Shown here: piece after piece, positions 27,539 to 35,780 of the stretch
Layout of the letters: each line of letters begins with the position of its first letter
How positions within the stretch are numbered: the first letter of the stretch is position 1
Assembly (NCBI GenBank): GCA_947594595.1
Contig: CANQEE010000007.1
Location: forward strand, 1-35,989
Direction: 5' to 3'
DNA length: 35,989 nucleotides
DNA from: an uncultured Bacilli bacterium
GTDB taxonomy: Bacteria; Bacillota_I; Bacilli_A; RF39; UBA660
The notes under the pieces: model-generated
The model's input: only the letters and a program-made list of their open reading frames with translations
What the model was told of the DNA's origin: nothing
Databases searched by the model: none
Translations under genes and position numbers: made by a program

Positions 27539-27949
27539 ATGAAAAATAGAAGCGAGTTAAGAGAGAGTATTGTAAGAATTCTCTATCAGATTTTAATTTA
27601 TGAAGAGACAAAAAATTCGTATGATCTTTCCTCTTTAATTCAAGAAGAAATAAAAGTCAAAAATGAGTTTGTAACAGATTGTGTAACGGGAATTTTAAAT
27701 CATCGAAAGGAAATAGAGACTCTTGCGAATCAATACTTAGTAGATTGGGAAATGAAACGTTTATCTAAAGTAGATCAAGGAATTTTATCTTTAGGAATTT
27801 ATGAGCTTCTATATACAGATACACCCAGTATTGTTGCAATCAATGAAGCTGTAGAACTTTCTAAGAAATATAGTGAAGAGAAAGTATCCAGTATGATCAA
27901 TGCAGTTTTAGATAGCATTTTTCATGACGAAGAAAAGAAAGCTGAGTGA
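27539..27949 (+). CDS. nusB: Transcription antitermination factor NusB
   Basis: 136 aa; LRESIVRILYQ..., RLSKVDQGILSLGIYELLYTDTPSIVAINEAVELSKKY. Confidence 0.92.
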   Translation: MKNRSELRESIVRILYQILIYEETKNSYDLSSLIQEEIKVKNEFVTDCVTGILNHRKEIETLANQYLVDWEMKRLSKVDQGILSLGIYELLYTDTPSIVAINEAVELSKKYSEEKVSSMINAVLDSIFHDEEKKAE

Positions 27950-27954
27950 CTTTT

Positions 27955-29220
27955 ATGAAGGAAGAATATATTAGTGTAAGTGAGTTAAATCGATATATTA
28001 AGTATAGATTAGATAATGACGAAAACTTACAGGGAATTTTTCTTCGAGGAGAAATTTCTAATTTTAAAGCTCATACAAGAGGGCATTTCTATTTTACTTT
28101 AAAAGATGAAACTTCAAGAATTAGTGCAATTATGTTTGCCTCTCAAGCAAGTAAAATCAAGTTTAGTCCAATGGATGGGATGAAAGTTTTAGTAACAGGG
28201 AAAGTAAACGTTTATGAAGCAAATGGAGCTTATCAAATCTATGTCAATACGATGCAAGAAGATGGAGTAGGGAACTTATATATTGCCTTTGAACAATTAA
28301 AAAAGAAATTGCAAGAAGAAGGCTTTTTTGCAGAAGAACACAAAAAGAAAATTCCACGAATTCCTCACCGAATTGGTGTTGTTACAGCGAAAACAGGAGC
28401 TGCAATTCGAGATATTGTATCGACCATTCAAAGACGATTTCCTCTTGCAGAAGTTTTGCTTTTTCCATCTTTGGTACAAGGAGAAGAGGCGAAAGAGGAT
28501 ATTGTTAGACAAATCAAAAGGGCAGAACAATATGATTTAGATGTCCTAATCGTAGGACGTGGTGGTGGAAGTATAGAAGACCTTTGGGCTTTTAATGAAG
28601 AAATTGTCGCAAAAGCAATTTATGAATGTCCTATTCCAATCATTAGTGCTGTTGGACATGAAATTGATTATACAATTGCAGATTTTGTTGCTGATTTAAG
28701 AGCTCCTACTCCAACAGGTGCGGCAGAACTTGCTGTTCCCAATAAGGAAGATGTTCTCAATTATCTTGAACAGTTAGTGATTCGTTCTAAAAAAGCCATG
28801 GTTCATCGTCTTTCTGCTCAGAAAGAAAAAGTAGAACAAATATTATCAAGACCTATATTTCAACAACCTCTTCGTCTTTATGAAGCAAAAGAACAACAAT
28901 TTGATTTGCTTTATGAAAAGCTAGTACAATCGATGCAAAAATTAGTGGAGAGAAAAAGACAAAAATATCTTCTTTTAAAACAGAGCGCTTTATTTCAAAA
29001 ACCCTTGCAAATTTTTGAAAAGAAAAAGCAAAGATATGTAGTTCTTTTAGAAAAATTGGAAGTTTTAAATCCAATGCATACATTAAAAAGAGGTTATACC
29101 ATTGTAAAAAAAGAAAATCGTGCAATTACAACAATCAAAGATCTTTCAATTGGAGATCAAATTGAGCTTGATTTTCAAGATGGATCTATTCTTACAAAAG
29201 TATTAGAAAAAGGAAAGTAG
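27955..29220 (+). CDS. xseA: Exodeoxyribonuclease VII large subunit
   Basis: ISVSELNRYIKYRLD, LRGEISNFKAHTRGHFYFTLKDE, GRGGGSIEDLWAFNEE, SAVGHEIDYTIADFVADLRAPTPTGAAEL. Confidence 0.97.
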   Translation: MKEEYISVSELNRYIKYRLDNDENLQGIFLRGEISNFKAHTRGHFYFTLKDETSRISAIMFASQASKIKFSPMDGMKVLVTGKVNVYEANGAYQIYVNTMQEDGVGNLYIAFEQLKKKLQEEGFFAEEHKKKIPRIPHRIGVVTAKTGAAIRDIVSTIQRRFPLAEVLLFPSLVQGEEAKEDIVRQIKRAEQYDLDVLIVGRGGGSIEDLWAFNEEIVAKAIYECPIPIISAVGHEIDYTIADFVADLRAPTPTGAAELAVPNKEDVLNYLEQLVIRSKKAMVHRLSAQKEKVEQILSRPIFQQPLRLYEAKEQQFDLLYEKLVQSMQKLVERKRQKYLLLKQSALFQKPLQIFEKKKQRYVVLLEKLEVLNPMHTLKRGYTIVKKENRAITTIKDLSIGDQIELDFQDGSILTKVLEKGK

Positions 29221-29235
29221 AAAGGATAAAGTAGT

Positions 29236-29469
29236 ATGGAAAAAAACAAGAAAACATTTGAAGAAAATTTAGAAGAATTAGAGCAATTGGTTAAGAAATT
29301 AGAAAGTGGAGAAGTTCCTTTAGATGATGCCATTGAAAGTTTTAATCAGGCGATGAGACTTGCAAGAGTTTGTGATGAAAAATTAAAAAAAGCAGAAACA
29401 ACGCTTTCTAAAATTGTACAAGAAGATGGAAGTATAGAAGAATATTCCCAACAAGAAAACAAAGAGTAG
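29236..29469 (+). CDS. xseB: Exodeoxyribonuclease VII small subunit
   Basis: FEENLEELEQLVKKLESGEVPLDDAIESFNQAM. Confidence 0.95.
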   Translation: MEKNKKTFEENLEELEQLVKKLESGEVPLDDAIESFNQAMRLARVCDEKLKKAETTLSKIVQEDGSIEEYSQQENKE

Positions 29470-29482
29470 AAAGGGGATTTGT

Positions 29483-30163
29483 ATGATAGAACAGTTAAAT
29501 TTATTACCATTAGAAGAGTTTCTTAGAAAAAACATCAACATTCAAGAAGCAGAAAAAAAAGGACTGATTGAAAATGGTAATTATGAGAAATATCAACTTG
29601 TAGAAAGTCTATATAGAAAAGTGTTTGAAACTTATATAGAAAGTATCTTTTCTTTTGAAAAAATAGATCAAAAACTAAAGAATTCTCCTTTAGAATATAC
29701 AAAAATTGAAGAAGAAAAAAGAGATATCTATCAAAAAACATCTTATATAAAATCTGAATATATATTTATTAGAAATTTTTATTATATTGAACGATTGAAT
29801 GAGGAGCAATTGAAAATTTTTATCAATCATCTAAACAACTACACTCAAGATTTTGAGTCAGAGTTGTTAGAAATTGTCAAAAATACATTCAAAACCATCC
29901 TTCAAGAAACGACAGAAGATGGAAAAAAACCTTTAAAAGTTTTTTATGGATCCATTGATCCAAGTTATTGTTTTTCAAATGGTGCGTTAGCTTTATTTAT
30001 CAATTATGGTAGAAATCAAAGCTCTTTAGAGGAACAATCATTTATGGAAAATAAAATAAAAAAGGAAGAGTATTTAGATACCCTTGCATTATCCATAGAA
30101 AAAGAACTAAGTTATCAACTTGATCTTCCAGTGGAAATGAAACATTATAAAGGAAAAATTTAG
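29483..30163 (+). CDS. Hypothetical mainly helical protein, 226 aa
   Basis: Long intact ORF with RBS (aaaggggatttgtatg), directly upstream of the papain/C39-like gene; no family recognised. Confidence 0.7.
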   Translation: MIEQLNLLPLEEFLRKNINIQEAEKKGLIENGNYEKYQLVESLYRKVFETYIESIFSFEKIDQKLKNSPLEYTKIEEEKRDIYQKTSYIKSEYIFIRNFYYIERLNEEQLKIFINHLNNYTQDFESELLEIVKNTFKTILQETTEDGKKPLKVFYGSIDPSYCFSNGALALFINYGRNQSSLEEQSFMENKIKKEEYLDTLALSIEKELSYQLDLPVEMKHYKGKI

Positions 30164-30176
30164 TAAGGGGGAGAAT

Positions 30177-31292
30177 ATGAAACTTAATTCAGTAAAAAAA
30201 ACGATTCATTTTGATAAAAAGAAAATAGATAATTCTAACATAGAGAAAAAAATCAAATTAGAATCCACTGTATCTAAAAATATGGATTATTTTGAAAAAG
30301 AAAGTGCTACAAAAAAAGAAAATTTTAATTATGATCAAAGTACAGAAAAAAAAGAGTCCGTTTCAGTTGAAGCACTTAAAAATCGTAATTCACGTTTTTT
30401 TGGTGATTTATATCTATATGATGTTTTTGATGCAAAACACACTGTTTTTGATGACTGGAATACAAAGTCTGAACAATATGGTGGAAACCAAAGAGTTTTT
30501 CGAGAAAAAAATCAAATTTTATTAAAAGATCCTGCGATAAGACGAATTATCAAAAACTATTATCCTAAAGCAACTTTGGAAGATATGGAAGCTATTTTGT
30601 TTTCATTATGTAATGTTGGTTGTGGATACACGGCTGTTATAAATACTATTTTTGCTCAATATGCTGGAAGAGAAGAAGAATTTCAAAGAACCTTTGGCTT
30701 TCCTATGTATCAACAGGATCGTGATGGAAAAGTTGATTTTAATTATGAATATTTAATACTTGATTTATTTTGTTATCGTCATAAAAAATATAAAGATTTA
30801 ACTGGAAAATTTTCTAATATTGATATTATTGCTGAACATCCATCTTCTTATAGAGACTGGTTGGTTTTAAATATGGATTGGGCAAGTGAATGGTTTCATG
30901 AAAAAGGAGTGGATGCAACCGTTTCAGTCGAAGCGTTTTTTGACAAAGATCTATACTACGATTCAAGTATCAATCCACCTTACTATTCACAAGAAGGTTG
31001 TTTTGTAAAAGATGAGGAAACTATTTTTAAAGAATTAGAATCTCTCTTGCAAGATTCTTCGAAAGAAGTAATTATAAACGTAGGTTTACCTAACTTAAAA
31101 GGAACATGGCAATTGTATGATTATGAAACAGGAGAACTTTATATAGATACAAATGAGGGACATGCCATGTCAGTAATTGGAATTACAGAAGATAAGGATT
31201 TAATTGTTTCTTCTTGGGGAAGAAAGTTTCGACTTCATGTAACTGATATTGAACAATATGAAACCTTTACAATTGTAGAATATAAAAAATAA
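30177..31292 (+). CDS. Papain/C39-like cysteine peptidase-fold protein without evident signal peptide
   Basis: CNVGCGYTAVINTIF (Cys block), EGHAMSVIGITEDKDLIVSSWGRKF (His block and SSWG); Lys-rich N-terminal ~100 aa; RBS gggggag. Confidence 0.6.
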   Translation: MKLNSVKKTIHFDKKKIDNSNIEKKIKLESTVSKNMDYFEKESATKKENFNYDQSTEKKESVSVEALKNRNSRFFGDLYLYDVFDAKHTVFDDWNTKSEQYGGNQRVFREKNQILLKDPAIRRIIKNYYPKATLEDMEAILFSLCNVGCGYTAVINTIFAQYAGREEEFQRTFGFPMYQQDRDGKVDFNYEYLILDLFCYRHKKYKDLTGKFSNIDIIAEHPSSYRDWLVLNMDWASEWFHEKGVDATVSVEAFFDKDLYYDSSINPPYYSQEGCFVKDEETIFKELESLLQDSSKEVIINVGLPNLKGTWQLYDYETGELYIDTNEGHAMSVIGITEDKDLIVSSWGRKFRLHVTDIEQYETFTIVEYKK

Positions 31293-31314
31293 AAATTATA
31301 AAGCTTTTATAAAA

Positions 31315-31335
31315 GGCATCTCAAAATGAGATGCC
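31315..31335. terminator. Bidirectional terminator between convergent genes
   Basis: GGCATCTCA-AAA-TGAGATGCC perfect 9-bp stem, A-rich left and T-rich right flanks. Confidence 0.9.
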
Positions 31336-31337
31336 CT

Positions 31338-32339
31338 TTAATTACTTTGATTTTCACTTTCACTGTCTTCTAGCATTTTTGTAATAAAAATTCCGTACCC
31401 ACGTTTTGCATCGTTTACAATAACATGAGTAACTGCTCCTATAATTTTATGATTTTGCAGAATTGGAGAACCGCTCATTCCTTGAACGACTCCACCTGTT
31501 TCTGATAAAAGATCTTGGTCTGTTATTTCAAAGAGAATATTTTTAACTTCTTCTAAAGGATTTACTTTTAAAATGGTAATTTCATATTCTTTCACGGTGT
31601 TGTCAGAAGATACAGTATAAATCGAAGCAGTTCCTGTTTTTACTTCCTCTGGTGTAGCTACTTCCAAAGGCTCTTTATTAGGTAATGTTTTTTCGTAAAT
31701 TCCAAAGATACCAGATTTTAAATTCTTGTCAATACTTCCGTAGACTTCGTTTTTATAGTAAGTCGCATTTTTTTCTCCTGGAGATCCACTTTCACTTTTA
31801 GTAATTCCAACGACATCTGCTTTAAAAATCTCTCCATCTTTGATTTCAAATTTTTTTGCAGTTGTTTTTTCTAAAATTTCATGTCCTAAAGCACCAAATG
31901 TTTTTGTTTCAGGATCAATATAAGTAAGAGTCCCAAGACCTGTGATAGAATCTTTAACATAAAGTCCTGTCTTAAAAATTTGATTTTCATCTTTTACAAT
32001 AGGAAGAGAGAGAGTCAAATTTTTATTTTCTCGGGAAATTTCAATAGAAATTGCATCTTGTTCCTTATTTTTATTTACTTCTTTTACCATCTCATCGATG
32101 GTACTTACTTCTTTCTGATTGATTGCTAAAATTTTATCTCCTACTGAAAATCCTGCTTCTTTTGCTAAATAATTGTCATTTACTTTATAAAAACCTACTA
32201 CTAAAACACCATTTGAATTTACTTCAATTCCGACAGTTTCTCCGCCTGGGATTAAGTTTTTTGTATAAGCATAGACATTTAGTGGCAAAATAAGTAAAAA
32301 GGATAATATGAAAATTGTAATTGATTTTTTAAATTTCAA
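31338..32339 (-). CDS. spoIVB: SpoIVB-like PDZ serine peptidase (S55)
   Basis: PDZ (AGFSVGDKILAINQKEVSTIDEM), LGHEILE, VVQGMSGSPILQNHKIIGAVTHVIVNDAKRGYGIFI. Likely TTG start at 32339 after AAAGGAGGT; the ORF track opens at ATG 32384. Confidence 0.88.
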   Translation of the reverse strand: MKFKKSITIFILSFLLILPLNVYAYTKNLIPGGETVGIEVNSNGVLVVGFYKVNDNYLAKEAGFSVGDKILAINQKEVSTIDEMVKEVNKNKEQDAISIEISRENKNLTLSLPIVKDENQIFKTGLYVKDSITGLGTLTYIDPETKTFGALGHEILEKTTAKKFEIKDGEIFKADVVGITKSESGSPGEKNATYYKNEVYGSIDKNLKSGIFGIYEKTLPNKEPLEVATPEEVKTGTASIYTVSSDNTVKEYEITILKVNPLEEVKNILFEITDQDLLSETGGVVQGMSGSPILQNHKIIGAVTHVIVNDAKRGYGIFITKMLEDSESENQSN

Positions 32340-32443
32340 AAAATAACCTCCTTTCTTATTAGCTACATTTTTAGTATCTTCCAAAAAGTTTTTTCAATGT
32401 GTGAAAATATTTGGTAAAACAGGAAAAAGTTGTAAAAAAAACT

Positions 32444-32471
32444 TTGAAACTATAAGAAATTAGGTTATAAT
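32444..32471 (+). promoter_or_regulatory. SigA-type promoter for the 32500 gene
   Basis: TTGAAA (32444-32449), 16-nt spacer, TATAAT (32466-32471). Confidence 0.7.
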
Positions 32472-32499
32472 AAATAACTGTTAATTGGAGGAAATAAGA

Positions 32500-32802
32500 A
32501 TGAAGGTTTGGACCAAAGTAAAAGTTGAACAAAAAAATAAAACCATTGATGAACTGATTAAAGCTTACATTAACTATTTATTAAAAGATAATGATTTAGC
32601 AAGAATTGCTGCGAAATATCATATTCAAGAAGATGAAATTGAAAAAGTGTATGAACAGCTTGCTTCTCGAATTGCAGGAATTTTGATTTTATATATTGGA
32701 AATGATCGGAAACGTCTTCGAGATATTATCAATCGCTATCATGGAGAAAGTGCATATTTAAAGCAAATTTTTCCAGAAGTAGAAGGATATGTAGAAAGAT
32801 AA
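32500..32802 (+). CDS. Hypothetical small protein, about 100 aa
   Basis: ATG at 32500 after ggagg RBS; MKVWTKVKVEQKNKTIDELIKAYINYLLKDNDLARIAAKYHIQEDEIEKVYEQLASRIAGILILYIGNDRKRL... Confidence 0.7.
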   Translation: MKVWTKVKVEQKNKTIDELIKAYINYLLKDNDLARIAAKYHIQEDEIEKVYEQLASRIAGILILYIGNDRKRLRDIINRYHGESAYLKQIFPEVEGYVER

Positions 32803-32803
32803 A

Positions 32804-32830
32804 AAGTGCTTTCTTTAAAAGAAAACACTT
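32804..32830 (-). terminator. Terminator of the small minus-strand gene, overlapping its stop codon
   Basis: Minus strand AAGTGTTTTCTTT-T-AAAGAAAGCACTT followed by TTT; one mismatch in the stem. Confidence 0.65.
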
Positions 32831-32907
32831 ACAACCATACTAAACATACTAATCACTAGTGCAGCAATTAAAACAATTGCTACAATTTTGACAACTTTTT
32901 CGTTCAT
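32815..32907 (-). CDS. Unlisted 30-aa single-TM mini-protein (Prli42-like candidate)
   Basis: MNEKVVKIVAIVLIAALVISMFSMVVSVFF*; RBS AGAGGTGATTCT-ATG; upstream promoter and downstream terminator present. Confidence 0.72.
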   Translation of the reverse strand: MNEKVVKIVAIVLIAALVISMFSMVVSVFF

Positions 32908-32925
32908 AGAATCACCTCTTTTTTA

Positions 32926-32954
32926 ATTATATCCTTGAAATCGAATTTTGTAAA
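32926..32954 (-). promoter_or_regulatory. SigA-type promoter for the 30-aa mini-protein
   Basis: Minus strand TTTACA (32954-32949), 17-nt spacer, TATAAT (32931-32926). Confidence 0.72.
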
Positions 32955-33011
32955 ATGAATCTCTTTCTAAACTTGTTCTTTTCTGAATAGGGTAGAGTAA
33001 GGGTGATTGAA

Positions 33012-33635
33012 ATGAATTTAAAAGGACAAACAAAAAAAGTTAAAGATTCGATTGCAGCACAAAAAAGATATTATATAATTCTTACAATTTTAATGGGAAT
33101 TGGTATTTTAGTTGGAGTTTTTTTTGCACTTATTTTATCTCAAAGCGATAAAAAAATTATTGCTTCTAGTTTAGATGCTTTTTTTAAGAATGTAAAGGTG
33201 GATCAAATAGATTATCTTTCTGCATTTATTCAAAGTATTATCAATCTTTTAATTCCTGCAATTCTAATATGGATTCTTGGAATTTCAATTATTGGAGTTC
33301 CTTTTATTCTTTTCTTTGATTTTTTAAAAGGATTTCTTGTAGGATTTAGTTTTAGTTCTGTTTTAATAACTTACCAATGGAAAGGAATTTTAAAAGCTAT
33401 TTTTTATGTGTTTCCTCATCAAATTATAGGTCTTTTTCTTTCCGTTTTTCTATGTTTTTATGCCCTTCGTTTCTCAAAAAAATTACTATCTTTTCTTTTT
33501 TTTAAAAAAGAACTTGATTTAAAAAAAGCAATGAAAAAATATAGTAAAGTCCTAGGAATTGTCGTTATAGGATTTTGTTTTTTATCTCTTTTGGAAGTTT
33601 TCTTAGCTCCTATGCTATTAAGAGTTTTTTGCTAA
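33012..33635 (+). CDS. spoIIM: SpoIIM-like integral membrane protein
   Basis: About 200 aa, five to six TM segments; YYIILTILMGIGILVGVFFALIL, FLKGFLVGFSFSSVLITYQWKGILKAIFYVFPHQIIGL. ORF track start 33003 is GTG; ATG at 33012. Confidence 0.8.
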   Translation: MNLKGQTKKVKDSIAAQKRYYIILTILMGIGILVGVFFALILSQSDKKIIASSLDAFFKNVKVDQIDYLSAFIQSIINLLIPAILIWILGISIIGVPFILFFDFLKGFLVGFSFSSVLITYQWKGILKAIFYVFPHQIIGLFLSVFLCFYALRFSKKLLSFLFFKKELDLKKAMKKYSKVLGIVVIGFCFLSLLEVFLAPMLLRVFC

Positions 33636-33763
33636 TTTGTCATCAATTTTTGCTTAATAAAGTTGATAAAATACTATTTTTCTATATTGAATGGAAAATT
33701 AAATAGAAAGAAATCTAGTATAAATTTGGAAAATAAAGTATAATAAGCATGAGGTGATTCCTG

Positions 33764-34876
33764 ATGCAAAAAGGAAAGGTAATTGTTGGAATTTCAGGTG
33801 GAGTTGATTCTTCTGTAGCAGCTTATTTATTAAAAGAAGAAGGATATGAAGTGGAAGGCCTTTTCATGAGAAATTGGGATAGTTCAATCAATCAAGATAT
33901 TTTGGGAAATCCAAATTTGAATCATCCAATTTGTCCTCAAGAAGAAGATTATAATGATGCCAAAGCAGTTTGTGATGCTTTGAATATTCCTCTTCATCGG
34001 GTTGATTTTATTAAGGAGTATTGGGATTTTGTTTTTACCTATTTTTTAGAAGAATTAAAAAAAGGAAGAACACCCAATCCTGATATTTTTTGTAACAAAT
34101 ATATTAAATTTGATGCTTTTTCTAAAGCTGCAGAAAAATTAGGAGCTACTTATATTGCTACTGGACATTATGCTAAAATAGAAAATGGACTTTTAATGCG
34201 TGCAAAAGATACGAATAAAGATCAAACTTATTTTCTCTCTCAAGTATCTAAAGAACAATTGAAAAACGTTTTATTTCCTTTAGGTAATTTTGATAAAACA
34301 GAAGTAAGAAAATTAGCCAAACAGCAAAATTTGATCACTGCAGAAAAGAAAGATTCAACAGGAATCTGCTTTATTGGAGAGCGTAATTTTAAACAGTTTT
34401 TAAAAAATTATCTTCCAAATCAAAAAGGAAGAATAATCAATATAGAAACCAATGAAGATTTAGGAGAACATATAGGCCTTATGTATTATACAATTGGGCA
34501 GAGAAGGGGGCTTGATATAGGAGGAACCAAAGAAAGGCTTTTTGCAGTAGGAAAGGATTTAAAAAAGAATATTTTATATGTAGCAGAAGGAGAAGAAAAT
34601 TCATATCTTTTATCAGATAGTTGTATTGTAGATGAAATCAATTGGAATGGAGAAGAAAGACCAAAAGAATGTATGGCAAAATTCCGCTATCGTGATCAAG
34701 ATCATCCTGTGAAATTAACATATCAAGAAGATGGAAAGCTTCTTGTTTCCTATCAAAATGGAAAAGCAATTACACCAGGGCAAGCATGTGTTTTTTATTT
34801 AAATGAAAGATGTTTAGGTGGAGGAATCATACAAGAAGTACGAAAAAACGGAAAGAAACTTTGGTATTTATTGTAA
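33764..34876 (+). CDS. mnmA: tRNA-specific 2-thiouridylase MnmA
   Basis: VIVGISGGVDSSVAAYLLKEEGYEVEGLFMRNWD, GRTPNPDIFCNKYIKF, ATGHYAKI, DSTGICFIGERNFKQFL, YYTIGQRRGLDIGG. Confidence 0.98.
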   Translation: MQKGKVIVGISGGVDSSVAAYLLKEEGYEVEGLFMRNWDSSINQDILGNPNLNHPICPQEEDYNDAKAVCDALNIPLHRVDFIKEYWDFVFTYFLEELKKGRTPNPDIFCNKYIKFDAFSKAAEKLGATYIATGHYAKIENGLLMRAKDTNKDQTYFLSQVSKEQLKNVLFPLGNFDKTEVRKLAKQQNLITAEKKDSTGICFIGERNFKQFLKNYLPNQKGRIINIETNEDLGEHIGLMYYTIGQRRGLDIGGTKERLFAVGKDLKKNILYVAEGEENSYLLSDSCIVDEINWNGEERPKECMAKFRYRDQDHPVKLTYQEDGKLLVSYQNGKAITPGQACVFYLNERCLGGGIIQEVRKNGKKLWYLL

Positions 34877-34897
34877 AGTAATTTGTAAACAAAGCTC

Positions 34898-34926
34898 TTG
34901 ACTATTTACAGAAACAACTATAAAAT
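34898..34926 (+). promoter_or_regulatory. Promoter of the HTH regulator gene
   Basis: TTGACT at 34898-34903 followed by TATAAAAT about 15-17 nt downstream. Confidence 0.65.
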
Positions 34927-34947
34927 GATAATAGGAGGGTATGAGAA

Positions 34948-35715
34948 ATGGAATCATTAAATGAATTACTTATAAAATTAGGAGTTTCTAAAGTAAGACT
35001 TGCAAAATATTTAGGAGTCTCAAGACAAATGTTATATAATTATTTGGCCCTTTCTACTTTAAATGAATGGCCTAAAGAAAAAGCAACTAAATTACTTGGA
35101 CTTCTTAATTTAGAAGGGGAAGAGAACTTTGCAAGCGTAAAAGTAGATGGAGAATATATTATTGAAGTTGAAAATAGATTAAATGAAGGAGTAAGAGATT
35201 CTTCCAATCGAGAAGTCCTTGCAGATTTAAAAGGATTTAACAAAAAAGAACAAGAAATCTTATCTGATATTGTGAACTTATTAAAAGAAAAGTTGCAAGA
35301 AGATAAAACAAAGACAACCTATAATACGTACTGTTATTTATACCATTATTTACAGTCTATGGAAACAACAGAAGAATTGCGTTATATTTTAGTTTACATG
35401 TCAAAATCTTTGGGATTTACACCACCAATGGAATTTGTATTTAATCGAGATAAACAATTTATTTTTGAAAGTATTTTATTTTCTGCAATGACTCTTTATA
35501 ATAGTGGGGGAGCTTCAAAGAATAAGATTGCAGAAACACATAAACGTTTTGTAAAAGATATTGAATTAAAAAATGAAGAAAAATTAAGTCGTACGCAAGA
35601 ATTAAATACAGCTAAAGTTCAAGCATTAAGAGAATTAGGATATACAGAAATTAGTGAAAGTAATGCCAAAGAAGTTTTAGAAAAAATTGCAGAAATTCAG
35701 TCAAGAAAAGTATAA
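34948..35715 (+). CDS. Helix-turn-helix DNA-binding protein with unknown C-terminal domain
   Basis: LIKLGVSKVRLAKYLGVSRQMLYNYLALSTLNEWPKEKATKLLGLL is HTH-like; ggaggg RBS. Confidence 0.7.
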   Translation: MESLNELLIKLGVSKVRLAKYLGVSRQMLYNYLALSTLNEWPKEKATKLLGLLNLEGEENFASVKVDGEYIIEVENRLNEGVRDSSNREVLADLKGFNKKEQEILSDIVNLLKEKLQEDKTKTTYNTYCYLYHYLQSMETTEELRYILVYMSKSLGFTPPMEFVFNRDKQFIFESILFSAMTLYNSGGASKNKIAETHKRFVKDIELKNEEKLSRTQELNTAKVQALRELGYTEISESNAKEVLEKIAEIQSRKV

Positions 35716-35748
35716 GAACTACCCTTTTAATGAGTTTAGATAAATAGG

Positions 35749-35780
35749 GGAGAAAGAGAGGCTTTCTTCTCTTTTTCTTT
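35749..35780 (+). terminator. Putative terminator after the HTH gene
   Basis: GGGAGAAAG-AGAGG-CTTTCTTCTCTTTTTC imperfect hairpin plus T-rich tail. Confidence 0.5.
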
